DNA of 64,000 bases from Rhodoferax sp. AJA081-3 (lineage in GTDB: Bacteria; Pseudomonadota; Gammaproteobacteria; Burkholderiales; Burkholderiaceae_C): NCBI RefSeq assembly GCF_017798165.1, contig NZ_CP059068.1, forward strand, positions 4,526,001-4,590,000. Reading direction: 5' to 3'. The translations under genes were made by a program, and so were the position numbers. The notes below the pieces were generated by a model that searched no databases, was not told the DNA's origin, and worked only from the letters and a program-made list of their open reading frames with translations. This document shows, one piece after another, positions 29,553 to 37,534 of the stretch (within the stretch, counting starts at the first letter, position 1; each line of letters begins with the position of its first letter).

Positions 29553-30059
29553 ATGCCCAAACCCTTCAAAATCCCCCAATCCGTGTTGGTGGTGATCCAC
29601 ACCCCGGCGCTGGACGTTTTGGTGCTGCGGCGCACCGACGGTGATGGCCTGGGCGCGGAGTATTGGCAGTCCGTCACCGGCAGCAAAGACAGCCTGGAGG
29701 AAGACTGGCGGCAAACCGCCGAACGCGAGGTTGCCGAGGAAACCGGCATTGACTGCACGCCACAGGCGGCAGACCGCGCGATATTGCGCGATTGGCAACT
29801 GGAGAACATCTACGACATCTACCCCCAATGGCTGCACCGCTACGCGCCGGGTGTTACACGCAATACCGAGCGCTTGTTTGGCCTGCAAGTGCCGCAACGG
29901 TGCGCCGTGCGGCTGAGCCCCCGCGAACACACGGCCTACCAGTGGCTGCCCTACCAGCAGGCGGCCGAACTGTGTTTTTCGCCGTCCAATGCAGAAGCCA
30001 TCCTGCAGCTCCCACGCTTTGTGGGGCAGCTTGCTATCAACCATGAGGGCGCCGTATGA
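29553..30059 (+). CDS. nudB: Dihydroneopterin triphosphate diphosphatase (Nudix)
   Basis: NudB removes pyrophosphate from dihydroneopterin triphosphate in folate synthesis. The Nudix box is present, with GSKDSLEEDWRQTAEREVAEETG matching the G(x5)E(x7)REVxEE pattern. The start at 29553 (MPKPFKIPQ) fits family N-termini. An ATG at 29520 would place the aspS terminator inside the gene and is less likely. No ribosome site is visible because the T-run directly abuts the ATG. folE, encoding the previous folate enzyme, lies 2 kb downstream. The stop overlaps the next gene by 4 bp. Confidence 0.9.
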   Translation: MPKPFKIPQSVLVVIHTPALDVLVLRRTDGDGLGAEYWQSVTGSKDSLEEDWRQTAEREVAEETGIDCTPQAADRAILRDWQLENIYDIYPQWLHRYAPGVTRNTERLFGLQVPQRCAVRLSPREHTAYQWLPYQQAAELCFSPSNAEAILQLPRFVGQLAINHEGAV

Positions 30060-30799
30060 CGCTGGTTCGGGTCGCCACCTACAACATCCACAAAGGCGTG
30101 CAAGGCATTGGCCCGGCGCGCCGCCTGGAAATCCACAACCTGGCCCACGCGGTGGAGCAGCTCGATGCCGACATCGTCTGCCTGCAGGAGGTGCGCAAGA
30201 TGCACCGGCGCGAAGCGGAGTATTTTCCACAGTGGCCCGAGCTGCCGCAGGCGGACTACCTGGCCCCCGAGGGATATACGGCGGTGTACCGTACCAACGC
30301 CCACACCCGCCATGGCGAACACGGCAATGCCATGTTGTCACGTTGGCCGGTGGTTGCGCACCAGCATGAAGACATGTCGGACCACCGGTTTGAGCAACGC
30401 GGTCTGTTGCACTCCGAAGTGTTGGTGCACGGTGTCGCCCTGCACGTGGTGGTGGTGCACCTGGGTTTGATCAAGGCCAGCCGGGTGCGCCAGTTGGCGC
30501 AATTGCACCAATTCATTAGCCGCGAAATCCCCGCCCATGCACCGCTGGTGGTGGCGGGTGACTTCAACGACTGGGGCACCACAGTACAGAGCGCGCTGGG
30601 CAAGGCGGGCCTGTCGGCCTATACGCAACAAAAGGCCGCCACCTTTCCGTCACGCCTGCCGGTGGTGCAGCTCGACCACGTGTACGCCAGGGGCATGACA
30701 CCCGTGGGTGTGCACGTACCGCGGGGGCGCATCTGGGGGCAAATGTCAGACCATTTGCCGCTGATCGCCGATTTTGACCTGGCGGTGGATCCACTTTGA
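30056..30799 (+). CDS. Endonuclease/exonuclease/phosphatase (EEP) family protein
   Basis: The 247-residue protein has the EEP-fold hallmarks: TYNIHKG near the start, CLQEV with the metal-binding Glu, VVAGDFNDW and the final SDHLPLIAD with the catalytic Asp-His. In related bacteria this gene lies directly before cardiolipin synthase, as here, so a phospholipid-related or nuclease role is possible. The substrate is not predictable. It overlaps nudB by 4 bp and clsB by 4 bp, so the three genes are coupled. Confidence 0.9.
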   Translation: MTLVRVATYNIHKGVQGIGPARRLEIHNLAHAVEQLDADIVCLQEVRKMHRREAEYFPQWPELPQADYLAPEGYTAVYRTNAHTRHGEHGNAMLSRWPVVAHQHEDMSDHRFEQRGLLHSEVLVHGVALHVVVVHLGLIKASRVRQLAQLHQFISREIPAHAPLVVAGDFNDWGTTVQSALGKAGLSAYTQQKAATFPSRLPVVQLDHVYARGMTPVGVHVPRGRIWGQMSDHLPLIADFDLAVDPL

Positions 30800-32016
30800 C
30801 CACGGCGCAACTACAGGACGGACACCATGTTCATCTGTTGCAGGGTGGCTTAGAGTTTTTTCCGGCACTGGTCGCGGCCATTGATGCCAGTTTGCAGGAA
30901 GTGCGGCTGGAAACCTACATCTTCAATTTCGACGATGCCGGGCAACAGGTCGCTGCAGCGCTGGAGCGTGCTGCAGGCCGTGGCGTCCGTGTGTACCTGG
31001 TCGTAGATGGTTTCGGAACACCCGAGATGCCTGGGGCATGGGTTCAACGGTTTGCCGCGGCCGGCGTTCACTGGCGGCAATTTTCCCCGCTGGGGCGGTG
31101 GGGCTTGTTGTTGCCGGTTGGCTGGCGGCGCTTGCACCGCAAGCTGTGTGTGGTCGATGCCGACCTGGCGTTTTGTGGCGGCATCAACGTGCTGGACGAT
31201 TTTTTCGACCCCAGTTACGGCGTTCTGGAGTCAGCGCGTTTTGATTTTGCCCTGTCGGTGCGCGGGCCGCTGGTGCAGGACGCACAACGTGCCATGGTCC
31301 AGTTCTGGAGTCGCTTGCAAATCACACGCCAATTGGAGCAAATGGATTTTCGCCATGCCCGCCAGACCTGGAAAGAATCGGGCGTATCGCAGCGTGCTGT
31401 GCCCCTGCCACATGCCCGGCGTGCAAGTGGCGCGGCAACCGGTAGCAAGGCCATGCTGGTGTTGCGTGACAACCTGCGCAACCGCAACAGCATAGAGCGC
31501 GCCTACCGCAGGGCCATTGCCGGTGCGCAGAGCGAGGTTTTGATTGCCAACGCCTATTTTTTGCCTGGCGGCAAACTGCGTAGGGCCCTTGTGCATGCAG
31601 CCAAGCGGGGCGTGAAAGTGCGTTTGTTGCTGCAGGGGCGTTATGAATACTTCATGCAGTACCACGGGGCCAGACCGGTGTTTGGTGTGTTGTTGGCGGC
31701 CGGCGTGGAGATCCACGAATACTCCGTAGGGTTTCTGCATGCCAAGGTGGCGGTGGTGGATGGACGCTGGGCGACCGTGGGCTCATCCAATCTGGACCCC
31801 TTGAGTTTGCTGCTGGCACGCGAGGCCAATGTGGTGGTCGACGATGTCCCATTTGCCCAATCCCTGCGTGCCCGGCTGCTGACCGCGATGGAGGCCCACG
31901 GCACGCCATTGGATGCCCAGGCCTACGCCCAAAGACCCTGGCGCCAGCGCCTGCTGGACCGTGTGGCTTTCGGGGTGATGCGCCTCTTGCTCTTCCTGGC
32001 AGGGAGACGCTATTAA
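30796..32016 (+). CDS. clsB: Cardiolipin synthase ClsB
   Basis: This phospholipase-D-family enzyme makes cardiolipin from phosphatidylglycerol or related lipids. Two HKD motifs are present, HRKLCVVDADLAFCGG and HAKVAVVDGRWATVGSSN. The 406-residue length and the absence of N-terminal membrane spans fit ClsB rather than ClsA. The start is a TTG at 30796 overlapping the previous stop, since no in-frame ATG lies near the conserved N-terminus. The last Tyr codon and the TAA stop lie inside a dispersed repeat, so the original C-terminus may have been altered. Confidence 0.93.
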   Translation: MTTAQLQDGHHVHLLQGGLEFFPALVAAIDASLQEVRLETYIFNFDDAGQQVAAALERAAGRGVRVYLVVDGFGTPEMPGAWVQRFAAAGVHWRQFSPLGRWGLLLPVGWRRLHRKLCVVDADLAFCGGINVLDDFFDPSYGVLESARFDFALSVRGPLVQDAQRAMVQFWSRLQITRQLEQMDFRHARQTWKESGVSQRAVPLPHARRASGAATGSKAMLVLRDNLRNRNSIERAYRRAIAGAQSEVLIANAYFLPGGKLRRALVHAAKRGVKVRLLLQGRYEYFMQYHGARPVFGVLLAAGVEIHEYSVGFLHAKVAVVDGRWATVGSSNLDPLSLLLAREANVVVDDVPFAQSLRARLLTAMEAHGTPLDAQAYAQRPWRQRLLDRVAFGVMRLLLFLAGRRY

Positions 32017-32060
32017 AAATATAGCTACATAACCAATAAATACGGGGGCTAGAGGCTAAA
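32009..32060 (+). repeat. 17-17-8 dispersed repeat, copy 6, overlapping the clsB stop
   Basis: The head GCTATTAAAAATATAGC (32009-32025) supplies the TAT TAA end of clsB. The spacer is 32026-32042, CGGGGGCT is at 32043-32050, and AGAGGC follows. Confidence 0.9.
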
Positions 32061-32095
32061 GACCTTACTAGTCAAAGGCTGGTAGTATTCCAGCA

Positions 32096-32821
32096 ATGTT
32101 AATGAAATCACCGACTACCATGAACCCATCCGACACCGATGCGGGAACTCCGGTTTCCGTCAAGATCCGGGAGCGCCTGGTGGCCGCCCGCAAACGCTTC
32201 CATGCCAATGACAATATTGCGGAATTTGTAACCCCTGCAGAGCTGGAAAAATTGCTCGACGAGGTCGAGCTCAAGATGCAGGGCGTGTTGGATAGCCTGG
32301 TCATCGACACCGTCAACGACCACAACACCGACAACACGGCCCGCCGTGTGGCCAAGATGTACTTGAACGAGGTGTTTCGCGGCCGCTACGTGGCATGCCC
32401 CAGCATCACGGAGTTTCCCAATGTGGGCCACCTCAACGAGCTGATGATTGTGGGGCCCATCACCGTGCGCAGTGCCTGCAGCCACCACTTTTGCCCTGTG
32501 ATCGGCAAGATCTGGATCGGCATCATGCCCAACGAACACACCAATGTGATCGGCCTGTCCAAGTACGCACGCCTGGCGGAGTGGATCATGGGGCGCCCCC
32601 AGATCCAGGAAGAGGCGGTGGTGCAATTGGCGGACCTGATCCAGGAAAAAACCCAGCCCGATGGCTTGGCCATCGTGATGGAAGCCAGCCACTACTGCAT
32701 GGCCTGGCGGGGCGTGAAGGACATGGACAGCAAAATGATCAATTCGGTCATGCGCGGCGTGTTCCTGAAGGACCCCAATTTGCGGCGCGAATTTTTGTCC
32801 TTGATTCCACGGAAGGGTTAG
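32096..32821 (+). CDS. folE: GTP cyclohydrolase I
   Basis: FolE converts GTP to 7,8-dihydroneopterin triphosphate, the first step of folate synthesis. The zinc and catalytic residues are present in SACSHHFCPVIGKIWIGIMPNEH. The second signature GLSKYARLAEW and the C-terminal SHYCMAWRGVKD are also intact. The length is 241 residues. An in-frame ATG at 32120 is an alternative start. A BLUF photoreceptor gene follows after 3 bp. Confidence 0.97.
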   Translation: MLMKSPTTMNPSDTDAGTPVSVKIRERLVAARKRFHANDNIAEFVTPAELEKLLDEVELKMQGVLDSLVIDTVNDHNTDNTARRVAKMYLNEVFRGRYVACPSITEFPNVGHLNELMIVGPITVRSACSHHFCPVIGKIWIGIMPNEHTNVIGLSKYARLAEWIMGRPQIQEEAVVQLADLIQEKTQPDGLAIVMEASHYCMAWRGVKDMDSKMINSVMRGVFLKDPNLRREFLSLIPRKG

Positions 32822-32824
32822 ACC

Positions 32825-33247
32825 ATGTTGGTACGTTTGTTATATGCCAGCCGCGCGGTGGACCCCAGCGCCGAGGCGATCGAAGCGATTCTGAGCCAGT
32901 CCCGCCACTACAACCCGACCTGCGGCATTACCGGCATCCTGTGTTACGGCGGCGGCATTTTTCTGCAGGCCATTGAAGGTGGCCGTATGCCGGTGAGTGA
33001 TCTGTATGGCCACATCCAGCGCGACGCCCGCCACAAAGATGTGGTCTTGCTGCACTACGAAGAAATCTCCGAGCGCCGCTTTGGCGGCTGGACCATGGGC
33101 CAGGTCAACATGTCCAAGATCAACACCAACATCCTGTTGAAGTATGCAGAGAAGCCCGAACTGGACCCATATTCGGTGTCCGGCAAGGTTTCGTTGGCCT
33201 TGCTCGAAGAATTGATGGCCACCGCTTCCATCATCGGTCGAGCGTGA
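32825..33247 (+). CDS. BLUF-domain blue-light sensor protein
   Basis: This is a short, single-domain BLUF protein of 140 residues that should bind FAD and respond to blue light. All key residues are in place: Tyr7, Asn30, Gln48 within FLQAIEG, and Trp89/Met91 in GWTMG, matching the Trp-x-Met pair of AppA. No output domain is fused, so signalling must go through a partner protein via the C-terminal helices (about residues 105-138). It lies 3 bp after folE with its ribosome site inside the folE end, so the two are cotranscribed. Confidence 0.93.
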   Translation: MLVRLLYASRAVDPSAEAIEAILSQSRHYNPTCGITGILCYGGGIFLQAIEGGRMPVSDLYGHIQRDARHKDVVLLHYEEISERRFGGWTMGQVNMSKINTNILLKYAEKPELDPYSVSGKVSLALLEELMATASIIGRA

Positions 33248-33258
33248 TCCCCTAAGGC

Positions 33259-34140
33259 ATGCCGCTGAGCGCGCTGGCGCTGGTCATACTGGCCGGCCTG
33301 ATCCATGCCAGCTGGAACATCGCCGCCAAGAAGGCCGGTGGTGATGTTCGTTTCTCTTGCTTCAGCTCCCTGGTCATGATGGTGTTCTGGGCGCCGGTTG
33401 GCTTGTGGCTTGGCTGGCAGCAAGTGCCATCCTGGGGGGTGCAGGAGTGGAGCCTGGTGTGGGCCAGCGGCATCTTGCACACCATCTATTTTGTGATCCT
33501 GCTGCGCGGTTACCGCAAGGCCGACCTGACCGTGGTCTACCCGTTGGCGCGGGGTTCTGGCCCGCTGCTGTCGTCCATGGTGGCCATCCTCTTTCTGGGT
33601 GAGCACATCTCGGCCCTGGGCTTTGGCGGCATTCTCGCCGTGGTTCTGGGCGTCTTTCTGATCGCAGGTGGCCCAGGCCTGTTTCGCAATACGCACAGCG
33701 CAGAACACCGGCTACGCGTGCGCAAAGGCATGTTGTACGGACTGCTGACAGGCGTGTTTATTGCCAGCTATACCGTGGTGGACGGGTATGCGGTCAAGAT
33801 GGTGTTTATGTCGCCCATTCTGGTGGACTATTTTGGCAACTTTGTGCGCCTGGCTTTTCTGATGCCCGCTGTGCTGCGTAAACCGCAGGAGGCGCATGTG
33901 TTGTGGCGTGCCCAGTGGAAATACGCCACGGTGGTGGGTGTCATCAGCCCCATATCCTATGTGCTGGTGCTGTATGCCATGCAAGTGGCGCCACTCAGCC
34001 ATGTGGCGCCTGCACGCGAGGTCTCCATGTTGTTTGCAGCCTTCTTGGGTGGTCAGCTGCTGGGGGAGGGCGACCGCATGGCCAGGCTTCTGGGTGCGGC
34101 CTGCATCGGTGTGGGTGTCATGGCGCTGGCTTTGGGCTAA
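33259..34140 (+). CDS. EamA/DMT-family transporter
   Basis: This 293-residue integral membrane protein has about ten hydrophobic segments in two repeats. It carries the typical EamA motifs (LIHASWNIAAKKAGG near the start and VYPLARGSGPLLSS in the first repeat). It is likely an exporter of a small metabolite, but the substrate is not predictable. It starts 11 bp after the BLUF gene and may share its transcript. Confidence 0.9.
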   Translation: MPLSALALVILAGLIHASWNIAAKKAGGDVRFSCFSSLVMMVFWAPVGLWLGWQQVPSWGVQEWSLVWASGILHTIYFVILLRGYRKADLTVVYPLARGSGPLLSSMVAILFLGEHISALGFGGILAVVLGVFLIAGGPGLFRNTHSAEHRLRVRKGMLYGLLTGVFIASYTVVDGYAVKMVFMSPILVDYFGNFVRLAFLMPAVLRKPQEAHVLWRAQWKYATVVGVISPISYVLVLYAMQVAPLSHVAPAREVSMLFAAFLGGQLLGEGDRMARLLGAACIGVGVMALALG

Positions 34141-34152
34141 CGGGGGCACGCC

Positions 34153-34989
34153 ATGCTGATCGGTTGTGACTTTTCAAGCGCGCCCACACGCAGCAAACCC
34201 ATTGTGCTGGCACAGGGCCATCTACGCGGGGCAGTGGTGGTGCTGGATCGGCTGGAATTTTTGCCGTCACTGACTGCCTTCGAGCAATGGTTGCAGCAAG
34301 CCCAAGCCTGGGTAGGGGGCTTCGACTTGCCGTTTGGGTTACCGCGAGAACTGCTGATAACCCTGGGTTGGCCCCTGGATTGGCAAGCCTGCATGCAGCA
34401 CTATGCCGGCCTCAGCCGCGCGGAGATACGCGATGCCTTCGCTGGCTTTTGCGATTCACGGCCTGTGGGCGGCAAGTTTGCGCACCGCGCCTGCGACGGA
34501 CCAGCGGGCTCCAGCCCGTCGATGAAATGGGTCAACCCGCCCGTGGCTTTTATGCTGCACGCCGGCGTGCCGCGGTTGTTGGCGGCCGGAGTGGTCATGC
34601 CTGGCCTGCACATGCCTCCACCCGAACACAACAAAGCACTACACCAGCGCGTGGCGCTGGAGGCATATCCCGGCCTTTTGGCGCGCGAAATCCTGGGCAA
34701 CCGCAGTTACAAAAGTGATGACCGGTCCAAACAAACACCGGAACGCCTGATTGCCCGTAAGGATTTGATCACTGCACTGGAGGCGGGGCAAACCCGACTG
34801 GCTTTGCGCCTCAAGCTCACACACGCGCAGCGTGACGCCCTGGTGGACGATGCCAAGGGCGACGTGTTGGATGCCGTGTTGTGTCTGGTGCAGGCCGCCT
34901 GGGGCAGCCACAAGCACGCCCAGGGTGATCTGCTCTATGGCCTGCCGGCAGACCTGGACCCGCTGGAGGGCTGGATTGTGACGGCCTGA
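34153..34989 (+). CDS. DUF429 family protein
   Basis: The 278-residue protein starts MLIGCDFSSAPTRSK, resembling the first strand of the RNase H-like fold, and contains FDLPFGLP and a conserved EAYPG-like motif (LEAYPGLLAR). The C-terminus has DDAKGDVLDAVLC, supplying conserved acidic residues. These fit DUF429, predicted to be nuclease-like but uncharacterised. It follows the EamA gene by 12 bp and converges on the MinD-like gene. Confidence 0.85.
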   Translation: MLIGCDFSSAPTRSKPIVLAQGHLRGAVVVLDRLEFLPSLTAFEQWLQQAQAWVGGFDLPFGLPRELLITLGWPLDWQACMQHYAGLSRAEIRDAFAGFCDSRPVGGKFAHRACDGPAGSSPSMKWVNPPVAFMLHAGVPRLLAAGVVMPGLHMPPPEHNKALHQRVALEAYPGLLAREILGNRSYKSDDRSKQTPERLIARKDLITALEAGQTRLALRLKLTHAQRDALVDDAKGDVLDAVLCLVQAAWGSHKHAQGDLLYGLPADLDPLEGWIVTA

Positions 34990-35010
34990 GGTTGGTTGTG
35001 TGGTCCGCGC

Positions 35011-35847
35011 TTACTTGTTGCGCGAGATCACAGTTTCTTCGAGCTTGAGCGCCAGTTGTGAAATCGCCATCGCAGCGGGGCAACTGGGCGTGGCCTGCAT
35101 CAGCAACTGGCGGCGCATGATGGCCTGGCGCACCGCCGGGTCGGCCGGGATGTCACCCATGTGCACCAGCTTGATGGGTCGACCGGGTTCGGTAGGGACA
35201 AACCGGTCCAGCACCTGCTGCAACTGCACGGTGATGGCACGCCCGTCGCCCAATCTGGCGGTCTGGTTGATGACCATACGAATGGTCTGGCGCTTTTGTT
35301 GCCCGACCAGTACCTTGACCGTGGCGTAGGCGTCGGTCAGCGATGTCGGCTCGGGCGTGGCGACAACGATCACTTCGGACGCCAGCGACACGGCGAACAG
35401 CACCACATCCGAGATGCCGGCACCGGTGTCCAGCAGCACCACGTCGTAGTGGGGTACCAGCCCACCCATGATGCGCAGAAAGTCATTGCGCACCTCGGGC
35501 GTCAGGCGGGAATATTCCACCATGCCGGAGCCGGCCAACAGCACCGAAAAACCGCCTGGCGCACGGACGATGGCGTCTTCGAGTTTGGCCTTGCCGGTGA
35601 ATACGTCATGCAGCGTGAGCTTGGGGTACAGATTGAGCACCACGTCGAGGTTGGCCAGACCCAGATCGGCGTCCAGCACCAGCACGCGCAGGCCGAGCTT
35701 GGCCAATGCGGCGGCCAGGTTGGCCGACACAAAAGTCTTGCCCACACCACCTTTACCACTGGTTACGGCAATGACTTTGCCCAGCGGGGTCAAGGGCACT
35801 GACGCAGGCGCGTCACTGGGAATTGGGGGGGTTAATACGTCAGCCAT
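35011..35847 (-). CDS. MinD/ParA-type ATPase, FlhG(FleN)-like
   Basis: The 278-residue ATPase has the deviant Walker A GKGGVGKT near residue 25, the switch motif VLDADLGLANLD and VLLDTGAGIS. The overall pattern, without a ParA-type DNA-binding N-terminus, is closest to FlhG/FleN and MinD. No flagellar or cell-division genes are nearby. The ATG at 35847 overlaps the stop of the upstream diguanylate cyclase as TGATG, so the two are made together. In FleN systems these ATPases pair with c-di-GMP-responsive regulators, which makes this partnership suggestive. Confidence 0.88.
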   Translation of the reverse strand: MADVLTPPIPSDAPASVPLTPLGKVIAVTSGKGGVGKTFVSANLAAALAKLGLRVLVLDADLGLANLDVVLNLYPKLTLHDVFTGKAKLEDAIVRAPGGFSVLLAGSGMVEYSRLTPEVRNDFLRIMGGLVPHYDVVLLDTGAGISDVVLFAVSLASEVIVVATPEPTSLTDAYATVKVLVGQQKRQTIRMVINQTARLGDGRAITVQLQQVLDRFVPTEPGRPIKLVHMGDIPADPAVRQAIMRRQLLMQATPSCPAAMAISQLALKLEETVISRNK

Positions 35848-36761
35848 CAATTCACCCTTTGCATGGCACCGCTGGCAGAACTGCCCGGTGCATCGCTGGA
35901 AACACTTTCAATCCACGCTGGGTCACCCAGCGCGAGATGGCCAAAGAGCAGATTCTTTTCTTCTGCGCTGACAAAAATTTCTTGCGGGTGGTCCAGGCAC
36001 ACGCGGTTGCGGCCCTCGCGTTTGGCGCGGTACAGCTGCACATCGGCGCGTTCGGTCCACAGGGCTGCAGTGGACCGAACCCACTCCGGCGCATAGGCGC
36101 CCCCCACGCTGACCGTCACCCTGAGCGTAAGTGTGGGTGAAATGGTGATTACCAGGGCCTCAATCGTGGCGCGAATGCGCTCAGCAACGGTCTCACCGAA
36201 AGACGTGTGGCAATTCGGCAGCACAACGGCAAACTCTTCCCCACCGTAACGGGCCACTGTATCCATGGGGCGCACACAGCTGGCGATACATTTGGCAATC
36301 GCCTGCAACACCTGGTCACCGGCCTGGTGTCCGTGTGTGTCGTTCACCTTCTTGAAGTGGTCAATGTCCAGCATCAACAGCAGCGCCGCGTCCCCTGAAC
36401 GGGCCACGCCGTCAATGGTGCGCTCTTGCACGGCACGGAAGTGGCGGCGGTTGCCCAGCCCCGTCAGGGGGTCTTTGAGCGACAACTCACACAAGCCGTT
36501 GATAACGCCCTGCAGGTAGTCCAGTGGCGACTCCTGCATCGAGGGCAGTGCGGTCAACATGCCGTGGTCCAGCAAGGCGCGTGCATCGTCCAACTGCAAC
36601 TGCTGCAAGTCAATGGGTTGGGGGGACTTTGGGGTGGCCACTGTAGGGGTTAAGGCGGTGCCAATAAAGCATAACAGGAACTGCCTTGATGTTGTCACAA
36701 CTATACGACTTGCCACCACCGCATTTGCAGCGGCTTTACCCCGCAATTGCGCTGCTACCAA
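35847..36761 (-). CDS. Diguanylate cyclase (GGDEF domain)
   Basis: This enzyme makes cyclic di-GMP from two GTP. The active-site motif is GGEEF, preceded five residues upstream by RPMD, an RxxD-type inhibitory I-site. The N-terminal part (about 100 residues) has no recognised sensor or membrane domain. The start is uncertain: the annotated ATG at 36761 gives a poorly conserved N-terminus, and the GTG near 36641 (VATPKSP) may be the real start. It overlaps the MinD-like ATPase gene, indicating tight coupling. Confidence 0.92.
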   Translation of the reverse strand: MVAAQLRGKAAANAVVASRIVVTTSRQFLLCFIGTALTPTVATPKSPQPIDLQQLQLDDARALLDHGMLTALPSMQESPLDYLQGVINGLCELSLKDPLTGLGNRRHFRAVQERTIDGVARSGDAALLLMLDIDHFKKVNDTHGHQAGDQVLQAIAKCIASCVRPMDTVARYGGEEFAVVLPNCHTSFGETVAERIRATIEALVITISPTLTLRVTVSVGGAYAPEWVRSTAALWTERADVQLYRAKREGRNRVCLDHPQEIFVSAEEKNLLFGHLALGDPAWIESVSSDAPGSSASGAMQRVN

Positions 36762-36779
36762 GCTGCGTGTCAGGCCGCT

Positions 36780-37532
36780 TCAGTGTGGTTTGGCGCACAC
36801 CGGGCAATCCGGGTTGCGGGGCAGGCGTATGTCGTTCCAACCCATGGACCGCCCGTCCAGCATCAGCATGCGCCCGACTGCGGGTTCTCCCGCACCACTG
36901 AGCAGTTTCAGTGCCTCTGCGGCTTGCATGCTGCCGACTATGCCCACTAGCGGCGCGAAGACACCCATAGTGGCGCAGCGGGTTTCTTCAAAGTCAGCAT
37001 CGGGCGGGAACACGCAGGCGTAGCAGGGTGAGCTGGCGTCCTTGGGGTTGTAGACGGCCAATTGGCCGTCAAACCGGATGGCAGCACCCGAAACCAGCGG
37101 AACACCGTGGCGCACACAGGCGGCATTGATGGCGTGTCGGGTGGTGAAGTTGTCGCTGCAGTCCAGCACCACATCGGCATCGGCTACCAGCGCGTCCAAC
37201 CGTGCGGCATCGGCGCGTTCGGACAAGGCGGTAACCTGGAGTTGTGGATTGATGGCCAGCAAAGCCTGGCGAGCCGACTCCACCTTGGGTTGCCCCACCC
37301 GGGCCTCGGTATGGGCAATCTGCCGCTGCAAATTGGTCAGATCCACCGTGTCGTGGTCTACCAGAGTCAGGTGGCCAATGCCTGCAGTAGCCAGGTACAG
37401 GGCTACCGGTGAGCCCAGTCCACCAACCCCGATGACCAGCGCCCGCGCCTGCATGATGCGCTGCTGGCCTTCGACCCCGATCTCATCGAGCAGGATGTGG
37501 CGCGAGTAGCGCAGCAGCTGCGAGTCATCCAT
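36780..37532 (-). CDS. moeB: MoeB/ThiF-family adenylyltransferase
   Basis: This E1-like enzyme adenylates the C-terminal glycine of a small sulfur-carrier protein such as MoaD or ThiS. The nucleotide-binding motif GVGGLGSPVALYLATAGIG lies near residue 36. CYAC and CPVC form the zinc site, and RCATMGVFAPLVG contains the catalytic Cys region. The length is 250 residues. No rhodanese domain is fused. It is 2 bp downstream of ctpA in the same direction. Whether it serves molybdopterin or thiamine synthesis cannot be told from context. Confidence 0.92.
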   Translation of the reverse strand: MDDSQLLRYSRHILLDEIGVEGQQRIMQARALVIGVGGLGSPVALYLATAGIGHLTLVDHDTVDLTNLQRQIAHTEARVGQPKVESARQALLAINPQLQVTALSERADAARLDALVADADVVLDCSDNFTTRHAINAACVRHGVPLVSGAAIRFDGQLAVYNPKDASSPCYACVFPPDADFEETRCATMGVFAPLVGIVGSMQAAEALKLLSGAGEPAVGRMLMLDGRSMGWNDIRLPRNPDCPVCAKPH

Positions 37533-37534
37533 CT

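Noticed and set aside
26661..30341. A 1226-codon open frame on the minus strand
   Set aside because: It is antisense to fmdB, DUF502, aspS, nudB and the EEP gene, all of which have clear family motifs. The translation is His/Gln/Gly-rich and repeats no family motif, a usual artefact of high-GC codon bias.
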